DNA of 7,191 nt from Rhodospirillales bacterium (GCA_029879665.1 JAOUPW010000085.1:1-7191); one strand, 5' to 3'. Numbered from the stretch's first letter, positions 1 to 5,223 are shown. The notes: generated by a model not told the origin, from the letters alone. Numbers and translations are program-made.

Positions 1-1
1 C

Positions 2-571
2 CAGGCGACCTTGGCCCACGCGGCCCTGGCCCAGGGCACCGGCACGGCCCTGGTGGTCGGCACCACCGGGCTGACGGCGGCGCATCAGGGGGCGCTGGAA
101 GCGGCGGCGAAAAAAGCCTGCCTGATCCAGGCCGCGAATTTTTCCTTGGGCGTCAATGTGTTGCTGGGCCTGGTCGGGCAAACCGCCGGCCTGCTCGGGG
201 ATGATTACGATATCGAAATAGTCGAGATGCACCATCGGCATAAGGTGGATGCGCCCTCGGGCACGGCGCTGGCCTTGGGTCGGGCGGCGGCGGACGGGCG
301 CGGCGTGGATCTGGACAAGACCGCCCAACGGGTGCGCGACGGCCACACCGGCGAGCGCCGGCGGGGGGATATCGGTTTCGCGACGCTGCGGGGCGGCGAC
401 GTCGCCGGCGATCACACGGTTATTTTCGCAGCCGACGGCGAACGGATCGAAATCACCCACAAGGCGGGCAACCGCGGCATCTTTGCCCGCGGCGCCGTAC
501 GCGCAGCCATGTGGTCTGCGGGTAAAGCGCCGGGATTGTATTCCATGCGCGACGTGTTGGGATTTTCCTGA
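2..571 (+). CDS. dapB: 4-hydroxy-tetrahydrodipicolinate reductase, 3' part (N-terminus outside window)
   Basis: Cytoplasmic enzyme that reduces the hydroxylated dihydrodipicolinate precursor with NAD(P)H in the diaminopimelate/lysine pathway, supplying peptidoglycan and protein synthesis. The reading frame is open from the left edge, so the start lies upstream. About 189 residues are visible, against about 270 in the family, so roughly the first 80, holding most of the nucleotide-binding Rossmann fold, are missing. Visible landmarks in order are VVGTTGL at the end of the cofactor domain, AANFSLGVNV, the family signature EMHHRHKVDAPSGTA carrying the His-His pair and the Lys expected for catalysis and substrate binding, then GHTGER, GFATLRGGD, ITHKAGNR and the C-terminal LYSMRDVLGFS. 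It ends 18 bases before the stop of the convergent Ada-like gene. No truncation or frameshift is seen in the visible part. The family assignment is very secure. Confidence 0.96.
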   Translation, partial: QATLAHAALAQGTGTALVVGTTGLTAAHQGALEAAAKKACLIQAANFSLGVNVLLGLVGQTAGLLGDDYDIEIVEMHHRHKVDAPSGTALALGRAAADGRGVDLDKTAQRVRDGHTGERRRGDIGFATLRGGDVAGDHTVIFAADGERIEITHKAGNRGIFARGAVRAAMWSAGKAPGLYSMRDVLGFS

Positions 572-589
572 AAAAGGATTTCGGCGTTT

Positions 590-1483
590 TTAATCGGCCG
601 CAAACCGGGCCGCTTCCCAGCCGTTGATCGCCAGCCGCCGGGCGCGACCCCAGCGGTAGGCATGGTGCAATCCATTGGCGCGGATCACCCGGTGGCAGGG
701 AATGAGAAAGGCCAGCGGATTGGCGGCCATGGCATTGCCGATGGCGCGTCCGGCCCGGGGGTTGCCGATGATCCGCGCGACGTCGCCGTAAGACGCCAAC
801 ACGCCCGGAGGAATATGCAGCATGGCCTGCCAGACCTTGATCTGAAAGTTAGTGCCGCCCAGATGCAGGTTGAGGCGCGGGCGGGGCGCATTCGCGCAGG
901 CGGGGAAAAGTTTATCCGCGACCGTGCCGGTCGCCGCCGGGTCGAACATGAACTCGGCGCCCGGCCAGCGCGCCCGGGACGCCGCCAGCATGTCATCCAG
1001 ATTGCCGTCGATGAATTCCATCCCGCAAATGCCGCGGTCCGTCAGCAACAGCAGGAATTCCCCGAAGGGTCCGCTGTGCACGCCGTATGTAATGGTCACG
1101 CCCCGGCCCTTGTTCTTGTATTCTCCCGGGCTCAATGCTTCGTAGGATACGAACAGATCATGCAGGCGTCCCGGTCCCGACAGGCCCGCTTGCAGCGCCG
1201 CGTCGAGTACGCTTTGGGAATTTTCAAGGGCGTCCTTGGCATAGCCGACGGTAAGGAAGCGAAGAAAACGGGTCGGGCTGATGCCGGCCCAACGGCTGAA
1301 CAGCCTTTGAAAATGAAACGGGCTGAGGCCGGCGGCGGCGGCCATGGTTTCAAGGTCCGGCTGATCCAGAAGATGTTCATCGATGTAAAGGATGGCGGCT
1401 TCGATGCGCCGATAATCTCGGGCGCCGTCCCGTCCATCCATTCCGGACGGGGAGGCCGTGCTTTTTTTGGATGCCGCAACCAA
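590..1483 (-). CDS. Ada-like protein: AraC-type HTH domain fused to methylated-DNA-[protein]-cysteine S-methyltransferase
   Basis: 297 residues. Residues about 25-123 form an AraC/XylS-type double helix-turn-helix (first around MAAAAGLSPFHFQRLF, second around AALQAGLSGPGRLHDLF). Residues about 130-195 resemble the alkyltransferase N-terminal ribonuclease-like domain. Residues about 210-292 are the DNA-binding catalytic domain, with SYGDVA (Tyr232), a likely arginine finger in GRAIGNAM (Arg246), Asn255 and the PCHRV acceptor motif with Cys263. It should remove O6-alkyl groups from guanine by suicide transfer to Cys263, and may also bind promoters. Unlike E. coli Ada it has no N-terminal zinc/phosphotriester domain: residues 1-30 hold no cysteine. 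The loop after the acceptor reads GLHHAYRWG, where E. coli Ada has GALSGYRWG. The start is TTG, chosen because AGGG lies 10 bases upstream, whereas the in-frame ATG at codon 15 (1439-1441) has no ribosome-binding site. The fusion call is secure; its role as a regulator is inferred. Confidence 0.93.
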   Translation of the reverse strand: MVAASKKSTASPSGMDGRDGARDYRRIEAAILYIDEHLLDQPDLETMAAAAGLSPFHFQRLFSRWAGISPTRFLRFLTVGYAKDALENSQSVLDAALQAGLSGPGRLHDLFVSYEALSPGEYKNKGRGVTITYGVHSGPFGEFLLLLTDRGICGMEFIDGNLDDMLAASRARWPGAEFMFDPAATGTVADKLFPACANAPRPRLNLHLGGTNFQIKVWQAMLHIPPGVLASYGDVARIIGNPRAGRAIGNAMAANPLAFLIPCHRVIRANGLHHAYRWGRARRLAINGWEAARFAAD

Positions 1484-1515
1484 GGTCTGTCCGCCCTATA
1501 AAAATTTCCTTCGTA

Positions 1516-1544
1516 AGATTAAGCGCTGAGAGAAGCGCTGCCCA
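1516..1544 (-). promoter_or_regulatory. possible sigma-70-type promoter of the Ada-like gene, overlapping AAGCGCTG repeats
   Basis: On the minus strand TGGGCA (1539-1544, 4 of 6 to TTGACA) is followed after 17 bases by TAATCT (1516-1521, a weak -10). A start near 1509 would leave a leader of about 25 bases and place the Ada-box-like site around position -50, just upstream of the -35, as for an activator. The spacer carries two copies of AAGCGCTG (plus strand, 1521-1528 and 1533-1540). An alternative -10, TATAGG at 1495-1500, lies too close to the ribosome-binding site to be convincing. Confidence 0.25.
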
Positions 1545-1553
1545 CCCGGATCT

Positions 1554-1561
1554 TGCGCTTT
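1554..1561 (-). promoter_or_regulatory. Ada-box-like site upstream of the Ada-like gene
   Basis: Read on the minus strand the site is AAAGCGCA, continuing as AAAGCGCAAG. This equals the core Ada box known from the E. coli ada promoter. It lies 70 bases upstream of the TTG start of the Ada-like gene and 8 bases beyond the stop codon of the DUF2244 gene, which is where an activator site for this gene should be. The upstream AAT half that sits six bases before GCAA in E. coli is ATA here. An 8-10 base match can occur by chance, and this protein lacks the methylation sensor that activates E. coli Ada, so the function is inference. Confidence 0.4.
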
Positions 1562-1569
1562 TTATCGAT

Positions 1570-2046
1570 TCAGCCGGGCAACTTTTTAAGCGCGGCGCGC
1601 AGGTTTTCCGCCAGGGCTTGCCGTTCTTCCGGATACAGGAAGCCGCCGATCACCAGGGATTTGCCGTGGCTTCGCAATTCCAGCTTTTCCGAGCGCGCTG
1701 GCCGTTCGACCAGATTGACCTGCAGCCAGTGGGGGGGAAACCGCCAGGTTGTTTCATCGCCCCAATGGTCGACCCGGCGCACGATCAGCGCGTCCGCCGT
1801 CAGGGTCAGGTTTTCGTAGCCGCGCGAAAGGCGGTGGGAAAAACGCAACGCCAGATACAGCACCATCACTTCGAGGCCCAGGAACCCGAACACCGGCCAC
1901 GCGCCGAGCAGCCCGAAGACCAATCCCGGCAGCAACAGGGCGCCGGCGATGCAGAACATAAAAACCCGGTTGGCGGCGGGCCCGGCGCTGCGGTGAGGCC
2001 GGAGCTCGGCCTCAAAAACAACGGCGGATTCGCTTGCGCGGTCCAT
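1570..2046 (-). CDS. DUF2244 domain-containing inner-membrane protein
   Basis: 158 residues from the chosen ATG at 2044-2046. The pattern is typical of DUF2244 proteins of alphaproteobacteria: a short N-terminal tail leading to FEAELRPHRSAGP (about 11-23), two hydrophobic segments (about 28-46 and 50-67, the second starting WPVFGFLGLEVMVLYLALRF), then a soluble part with LTLTADALIVRRVDHWG, WRFPPHWLQVNL, LRSHGKSLVIGGFL and the C-terminal EERQALAENLRAAL. No biochemical function is known for the family and no catalytic motif is visible; membrane location is inferred from the two segments. An upstream in-frame ATG at 2089-2091 would add 15 residues. I prefer the internal start because GAGG lies 9 bases before it, the family usually has a short tail, and the upstream ATG has no ribosome-binding site and overlaps a perfect TATAAT. 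The gene is divergent from nth and 86 bases upstream of the Ada-like gene. Confidence 0.88.
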   Translation of the reverse strand: MDRASESAVVFEAELRPHRSAGPAANRVFMFCIAGALLLPGLVFGLLGAWPVFGFLGLEVMVLYLALRFSHRLSRGYENLTLTADALIVRRVDHWGDETTWRFPPHWLQVNLVERPARSEKLELRSHGKSLVIGGFLYPEERQALAENLRAALKKLPG

Positions 2047-2069
2047 GGCGGCTGGCCTCAAGACGATCC

Positions 2070-2097
2070 TTGGTTCATAAGTAAGTGACATTATAGT
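2070..2097 (+). promoter_or_regulatory. nth: possible promoter for nth
   Basis: TTGGTT (2070-2075) and TATAGT (2092-2097, 5 of 6 to TATAAT) are separated by 16 bases, upstream of the nth start at 2146. It overlaps the TATAAT on the other strand, so the two promoters would compete or be controlled together. Two copies of AGTAAGT (2080-2086 and 2095-2101) lie in and next to it. Sequence match only. Confidence 0.3.
2090..2095 (-). promoter_or_regulatory. -10 element for the DUF2244 gene
   Basis: The minus strand reads TATAAT exactly, 43 bases upstream of the preferred ATG of the DUF2244 gene. The best -35 is weak: TTATCC at 2112-2117, 16 bases away. Transcription from it would start near 2083, inside the longer version of the reading frame, which argues for the shorter protein. 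Confidence 0.35.
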
Positions 2098-2145
2098 AAG
2101 TCGTCACGAAAGGATAAGGCGCAAGGCGGGGCTTGTGCGGAAACC

Positions 2146-2781
2146 ATGAAAAAAGACAAAATCGATCAGTTTTTCAAACGCATGTCCGACGCCAACCCGG
2201 AACCCAAGGGCGAACTTCACTACACCAACCCCTATACCCTGCTGGTCGCCGTGGTGTTGTCGGCGCAGGCCACCGATGTCGGCGTCAACAAGGCGACCGG
2301 CCCCTTGTTCAAGGTCGCCGACACACCGGAAAAAATGGTCGCGCTGGGCGAAGGGAAACTTAAAAATTACGTCAAGACCATCGGCCTTTACAACGCCAAG
2401 GCCAAGAACATCATCAAGCTCAGTCAAATACTGATCGAGATTCACAACAGCACCGTGCCCGATGACCGCGCCGCGCTGGAAGCCCTGCCCGGTGTTGGGC
2501 GCAAGACCGCAAACGTGGTGCTGAACATCGCGTTCGGTGAGCCGACCATCGCGGTGGACACCCATCTTTTCCGCCTCGGCAACCGCACCGGCCTGGCAAC
2601 CGGAAAGACGCCGTTGGAAGTCGAAAAAAAACTTTTAAAAAATATTCCTGAAAAATGGAAACGCCATGCCCATCACTGGCTGATTCTACACGGTAGGTAC
2701 GTGTGCAAGGCGCGCAAACCGTTGTGCGAGGATTGTATCGTCCGCGACCTGTGCGCGTTCAAGGGAAAGACGGTGAATTAG
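2146..2781 (+). CDS. nth: endonuclease III (DNA glycosylase/AP lyase)
   Basis: Base-excision-repair enzyme that removes oxidised pyrimidines and cleaves the abasic site by beta-elimination. The 211-residue protein matches E. coli Nth in length (211) and motif positions: LSAQATD near 38-44, the helix-hairpin-helix LPGVGRKTANVV at 114-125 with the Schiff-base Lys120, AVDTH with the catalytic Asp138, HHWLILHGRYVC at 176-187, and the iron-sulfur ligands Cys187, Cys194, Cys197 and Cys203 (C-x6-C-x2-C-x5-C). The ATG at 2146 gives the family N-terminus; the preceding GCGGAAACC is only a weak ribosome-binding site. It is transcribed away from the DUF2244 gene and its stop is 9 bases from the stop of the convergent lipoprotein gene. 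Nothing is missing, so it should be active. Confidence 0.98.
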   Translation: MKKDKIDQFFKRMSDANPEPKGELHYTNPYTLLVAVVLSAQATDVGVNKATGPLFKVADTPEKMVALGEGKLKNYVKTIGLYNAKAKNIIKLSQILIEIHNSTVPDDRAALEALPGVGRKTANVVLNIAFGEPTIAVDTHLFRLGNRTGLATGKTPLEVEKKLLKNIPEKWKRHAHHWLILHGRYVCKARKPLCEDCIVRDLCAFKGKTVN

Positions 2782-2812
2782 CAAAGAAATTTAGCTGGTC
2801 TTTTTTTCTTTG
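2782..2812. terminator. possible weak bidirectional hairpin between convergent nth and the lipoprotein gene
   Basis: CAAAGAAA (2782-2789) and TTTCTTTG (2805-2812) are perfect inverted repeats around a 15-base loop. On the plus strand the right arm merges with seven T residues (2801-2807), just after the nth stop. The right arm lies inside the 3' end of the lipoprotein gene. The stem is A+T-rich and therefore weak, so termination is doubtful. Confidence 0.25.
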
Positions 2813-3270
2813 TGCTCGGTGATGATCCGGCTGAAACAGATCTCGGGTGAAACCGCATCCTCGCCCAGGGTACGGACCTCGTAATGGGTGGCGCTGGCGG
2901 GTCCGCCGCCGGCGCCTTCATATATAAAGACATCAATAACGCAGCCGCCGTGGGTGTACTGCCAGATTTCCGCGGGCTTATCATGGCGGCGAAACGCGGG
3001 TGGGCCGAGAAGATCCTGAAGTTCCTTGGGCGCCATGCCGATCATGATCGAGGGATTTGAAAAAGGCGCGGGCGGCGGTGTTTTCGGCTCGGCGGCATTG
3101 GCGTTCCCGCTCAGGGAAGCGGTTTCGGTTGGCTTTTTCGTTTTGGAAAAATCGTCGGCAGCAACGCCGCCAGCGGATTGCGGCGGCGGCGTGAGCGGGG
3201 ATGCGGTGATGGCGCAGGCGCCTAAGGTCAGCAGCATCAACGGCGTGGCCAGCAGAAAAATTTTTGCCAT
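2791..3270 (-). CDS. small lipoprotein with BamE/SmpA-like C-terminal region
   Basis: 159 residues. The N-terminus MAKIFLLATPLMLLTLGAC is a short lipoprotein signal with a lipobox (LGAC) and Cys19 as the predicted lipidated residue. A proline/alanine-rich linker (about 22-72) follows. Residues about 75-118 (IGMAPKELQDLLGPPAFRR, EIWQYTHGGCVIDVFIY) have the pattern 'G-x-x-x-x-x-L-x-x-x-LG-x-P ... W-x-Y ... C' seen in BamE/SmpA/OmlA-like and related alphaproteobacterial lipoproteins. Cys110 and Cys145 could form a disulfide in the periplasm. The start ATG is preceded by GGAGG at a 9-base spacing, lying within the last codons of the upstream EI24 gene, from whose stop it is separated by one base, so the two are translated from one message. 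The exact role is unknown; a structural part in the envelope is inferred, and true BamE identity is not shown. Confidence 0.85.
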   Translation of the reverse strand: MAKIFLLATPLMLLTLGACAITASPLTPPPQSAGGVAADDFSKTKKPTETASLSGNANAAEPKTPPPAPFSNPSIMIGMAPKELQDLLGPPAFRRHDKPAEIWQYTHGGCVIDVFIYEGAGGGPASATHYEVRTLGEDAVSPEICFSRIITEHKEKKTS

Positions 3271-3271
3271 G

Positions 3272-3940
3272 TCAACCGGCCTCCGCCCGGCGCCAGCGCT
3301 CGAACAGATGAACCATGGCGGCGGTGGCGATGATGGGGGCGAAGAAATTGACGATGGGCACCGTCAACAGCAGGGCGATCAGAACGCCGGCGAAAAACAG
3401 TTGCACCTTATGATTACGGCGAAGCTCCGTAACCTTGTCGAGGGAGAGGCGGCGCAGGCCGACCAGCTCGAAATATTCCCGGCTCAGCAAGTAGCCGTTG
3501 GCCGAGTAAAAAATGAAGGGAAAGGCCAGGGGAAACAGGAGAAACGGCAACAGCAGAAGGTTGAGACCGATCAGCACGCCCATGAACCGGAGCGCGACCA
3601 TCAGGCCGGCAGCGAAGCTGATGCCCTGGGCGTCGGGCAGACCGGGATAATGGCGCGCCTCCACCTGATCGGCGATGCGGTCCAGCAGCAGGCCGATGAC
3701 GCCGCCGGTGATGGCCGGAAACAACAGCCAGGTCATCACCAGGGTGGCGAGGCCGCCGAAAATATCCACCGCCGTTTCCAGCCACAGCATTTCGAACAGC
3801 ACCGTTTCGGTGATCAGGTAGCCGACGACCGTCCACAAACAGGCAAAAGCGGCGCCGGAGGTGAACAGGCTCAACCACACCGTTTGGCGGGTTTTTTTGT
3901 CGCTAAGCTGGCCGACGCCCCTGAAAAAAGCCGCTAACAC
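3272..3940 (-). CDS. EI24 domain-containing (CysZ-like) integral membrane protein
   Basis: 222 residues, strongly hydrophobic, with membrane segments at about 22-43, 60-88, 112-145 and 180-212. The family hallmark NGYLLSREYFELVGLRRLS (about 148-166), the basic RRNHK stretch (174-178), TVPIVNFFAPIIATAAMVHLF (193-213) and overall length fit the EI24/CysZ family. E. coli CysZ is a sulfate transporter, but the EI24 family is broad and no sulfur-assimilation gene is nearby, so I do not assign a substrate. The start is GTG at 3938-3940, supported by AAGGA at a 6-base spacing; the ATG further upstream is out of frame. It is the first gene of a tightly packed pair with the lipoprotein. Confidence 0.88.
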   Translation of the reverse strand: MLAAFFRGVGQLSDKKTRQTVWLSLFTSGAAFACLWTVVGYLITETVLFEMLWLETAVDIFGGLATLVMTWLLFPAITGGVIGLLLDRIADQVEARHYPGLPDAQGISFAAGLMVALRFMGVLIGLNLLLLPFLLFPLAFPFIFYSANGYLLSREYFELVGLRRLSLDKVTELRRNHKVQLFFAGVLIALLLTVPIVNFFAPIIATAAMVHLFERWRRAEAG

Positions 3941-4049
3941 TATGAATCCTTTGACATTTTAACCGCTGCCGGCGAGTCCGGCCGCCGTTCCAAGATTACG
4001 TGTTTAGCCCGCGGCCCGCCTGCCCGCAACCGGGGATTTGAAACCGGCC

Positions 4050-4077
4050 TTGCCGGGGAGTGCGGCAAGAGTATACT
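4050..4077 (+). promoter_or_regulatory. possible promoter of the adenosine kinase-typA operon with overlapping inverted repeat
   Basis: TTGCCG (4 of 6 to TTGACA) and TATACT (5 of 6 to TATAAT) are 16 bases apart. The perfect 7-base inverted repeat CTTGCCG-N7-CGGCAAG (4049-4069) covers the -35 and most of the spacer, as an operator of a dimeric repressor would. The leader to the kinase start would be about 150 bases. Match to consensus only. Confidence 0.35.
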
Positions 4078-4084
4078 GCGCCGC

Positions 4085-4109
4085 GCCGCGCCGGGTGCGG
4101 CAGATTTTT
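4085..4109 (+). terminator. GC hairpin with T-tract in the kinase leader (possible attenuator)
   Basis: GCCGC (4085-4089) pairs with GCGGC (4097-4101) around a 7-base loop, and five T residues follow after three bases (4105-4109). No gene ends here on the plus strand, so if it works at all it would act in the leader of the kinase message. The stem is short, and the predicted transcript start (near 4084) would put it at the extreme 5' end, which weakens the case. Confidence 0.2.
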
Positions 4110-4233
4110 CTAGGTCATTTCCGGTTTGGATGAAATCGGATGAAAAGATCTAGCTTAATTTTATATGCAAATAGGTCGCCACGGATCGGGTCGATCCGCC
4201 CGGGATTTGCTTTAGGACATTCAAGGAGGCTCA

Positions 4234-5223
4234 ATGGCGGACGCCCGCTACGACGTGATGGGGATCGGCAACGCCATCGTTGACGTGCTTGCCCACGCCG
4301 ACGATCTGTTTTTGGCCGAAAACGCGCTGGTTAAAGGGGCGATGACCCTGATCGACGCCGAAACCGCCGAGCGCCTCTACCAGGACATGGGCCCGGCGAT
4401 CGAATGTTCCGGCGGTTCCGCGGCCAACACCATCGCCGGTCTGGCCTCGCTGGAAGGCGCCGGCGCCTTCATTGGAAAAGTCCGCGATGATCAGCTGGGC
4501 GCGGTCTTCACCCACGATATCCGCACCCTCGGCGTTGCCTTCGACACCCCGCCGGCGGAAGCCGGTCCGCCCACCGCCCGCTGCCTGATCTTCGTCACCC
4601 CGGACGCGGAACGAACCATGCAGACCTATCTCGGCGCCTGCGTCGATCTCGGCCCGGAAGACATCGACGGCGATGAGATCGCGGCGGCCAAGGTCACGTA
4701 CCTGGAAGGTTACTTGTGGGACCGGCCCCGGGCCAAGGAAGCGTTTCGCAAGGCCGCAACCATTGCCAACAGAGAAGGCCGCACGGTCTCGTTGTCCTTG
4801 TCCGACCCCTTCTGCGTCGACCGTCACCGGGAAGATTTTCTCGATCTGCTGGAAGGCCACGTGGATGTGCTGTTCGCCAACGAGGAAGAAATTAAATCGC
4901 TGTATAAAGTGGACAGTTTCGATAAGGCCCTGCAATACGTGCGCGGCCATTGCGAAATCGCCGCCCTGACCCGGTCGGAAAAAGGATCGGTGGTGGTTTC
5001 CGGTGACGAAGTTCATGTGGTTGACGCCGAACCCATCACCAAGGTCGCCGACACTACCGGTGCCGGCGATGCCTATGCCGCCGGGTTCCTGTATGGCTTT
5101 ACCCAGTCGAGGCCGTTGGATATTTGCGCCCGTATCGGCGGAATCTGTGCCGCCGAAGTCATCAGCCATGTTGGCGCCCGGCCGGAAATATCGCTTAAGG
5201 ACGTGGTTGAGCAAAAACTCTAA
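4234..5223 (+). CDS. PfkB-family adenosine kinase-type sugar/nucleoside kinase
   Basis: 329 residues, the usual length for bacterial PfkB-family adenosine kinases, which phosphorylate adenosine to AMP with ATP in purine salvage. Landmarks are the N-terminal strand with VMGIGNAIVDVLA (about 8-20), the first PfkB signature GGSAANTIAGLASL (60-73), FIGKVRDDQLG (79-89), RTMQTYLGA (127-135) in the substrate region, YLEGYLW (156-162), ANEEE (215-219), ALTRSEKGSVV near 244-254, and the second signature DTTGAGDAYAAGF (273-285) with the anion hole and catalytic base Asp279. AAGGAGG four bases before the ATG is an excellent ribosome-binding site and decides the start. typA follows 52 bases after the stop on the same strand with no clear terminator between them. 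PfkB kinases vary in substrate, so adenosine is likely but not proven from sequence alone. Confidence 0.93.
   Translation: MADARYDVMGIGNAIVDVLAHADDLFLAENALVKGAMTLIDAETAERLYQDMGPAIECSGGSAANTIAGLASLEGAGAFIGKVRDDQLGAVFTHDIRTLGVAFDTPPAEAGPPTARCLIFVTPDAERTMQTYLGACVDLGPEDIDGDEIAAAKVTYLEGYLWDRPRAKEAFRKAATIANREGRTVSLSLSDPFCVDRHREDFLDLLEGHVDVLFANEEEIKSLYKVDSFDKALQYVRGHCEIAALTRSEKGSVVVSGDEVHVVDAEPITKVADTTGAGDAYAAGFLYGFTQSRPLDICARIGGICAAEVISHVGARPEISLKDVVEQKL

Larger units (their letters stand above)
3941..4233. other. divergent intergenic region with several small repeats
   Basis: 293 bases without a gene, between the divergent EI24 gene and adenosine kinase. In order it holds: the EI24 ribosome-binding site (TCCTT, 3947-3951 on plus); an inverted repeat CTTGCCG/CGGCAAG (4049-4055, 4063-4069); a promoter-like pair ending in TATACT (4072-4077); a GC hairpin followed by T5 (4085-4109); a tandem GGATGAAA repeat (4128-4135, 4138-4145); an inverted repeat CGGATC/GATCCG (4182-4187, 4193-4198); and the strong kinase ribosome-binding site AAGGAGG (4223-4229). 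No tRNA, riboswitch or small coding frame with a ribosome-binding site was recognised. Confidence 0.7.

Noticed and set aside
561..591. Terminator between dapB and the Ada-like gene
   Set aside because: Only a 4-bp TCCT/AGGA stem can form and the T-run is not adjacent to it, so no convincing terminator is seen.
662..1501. Long plus-strand open frame opposite the Ada-like gene
   Set aside because: It is the antisense shadow of a clearly recognised gene in GC-rich DNA; its translation matches no family and is rich in Gly, Arg and Gln.
3026..3937. 303-codon plus-strand frame opposite the lipoprotein and EI24 genes
   Set aside because: It spans two well-supported minus-strand genes with ribosome-binding sites; the translation is Gln/His/Gly-rich and of low complexity, as expected from antisense of hydrophobic codons.
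3951..3956. Perfect TTGACA on the plus strand
   Set aside because: No -10-like hexamer lies 15-19 bases downstream (the region is GAGTCC-like), so it is not a credible promoter.
3956..3961. TAAAAT as a -10 for the EI24 gene on the minus strand
   Set aside because: Transcription would start within the ribosome-binding site of the gene, and no -35 is present at the right distance.
4010..4050. tRNA T-arm-like GGTTTCAAATCCCC on the minus strand
   Set aside because: The flanking bases do not form a 5-bp T stem around the loop, and no acceptor, D or anticodon arm is found at the right distances.
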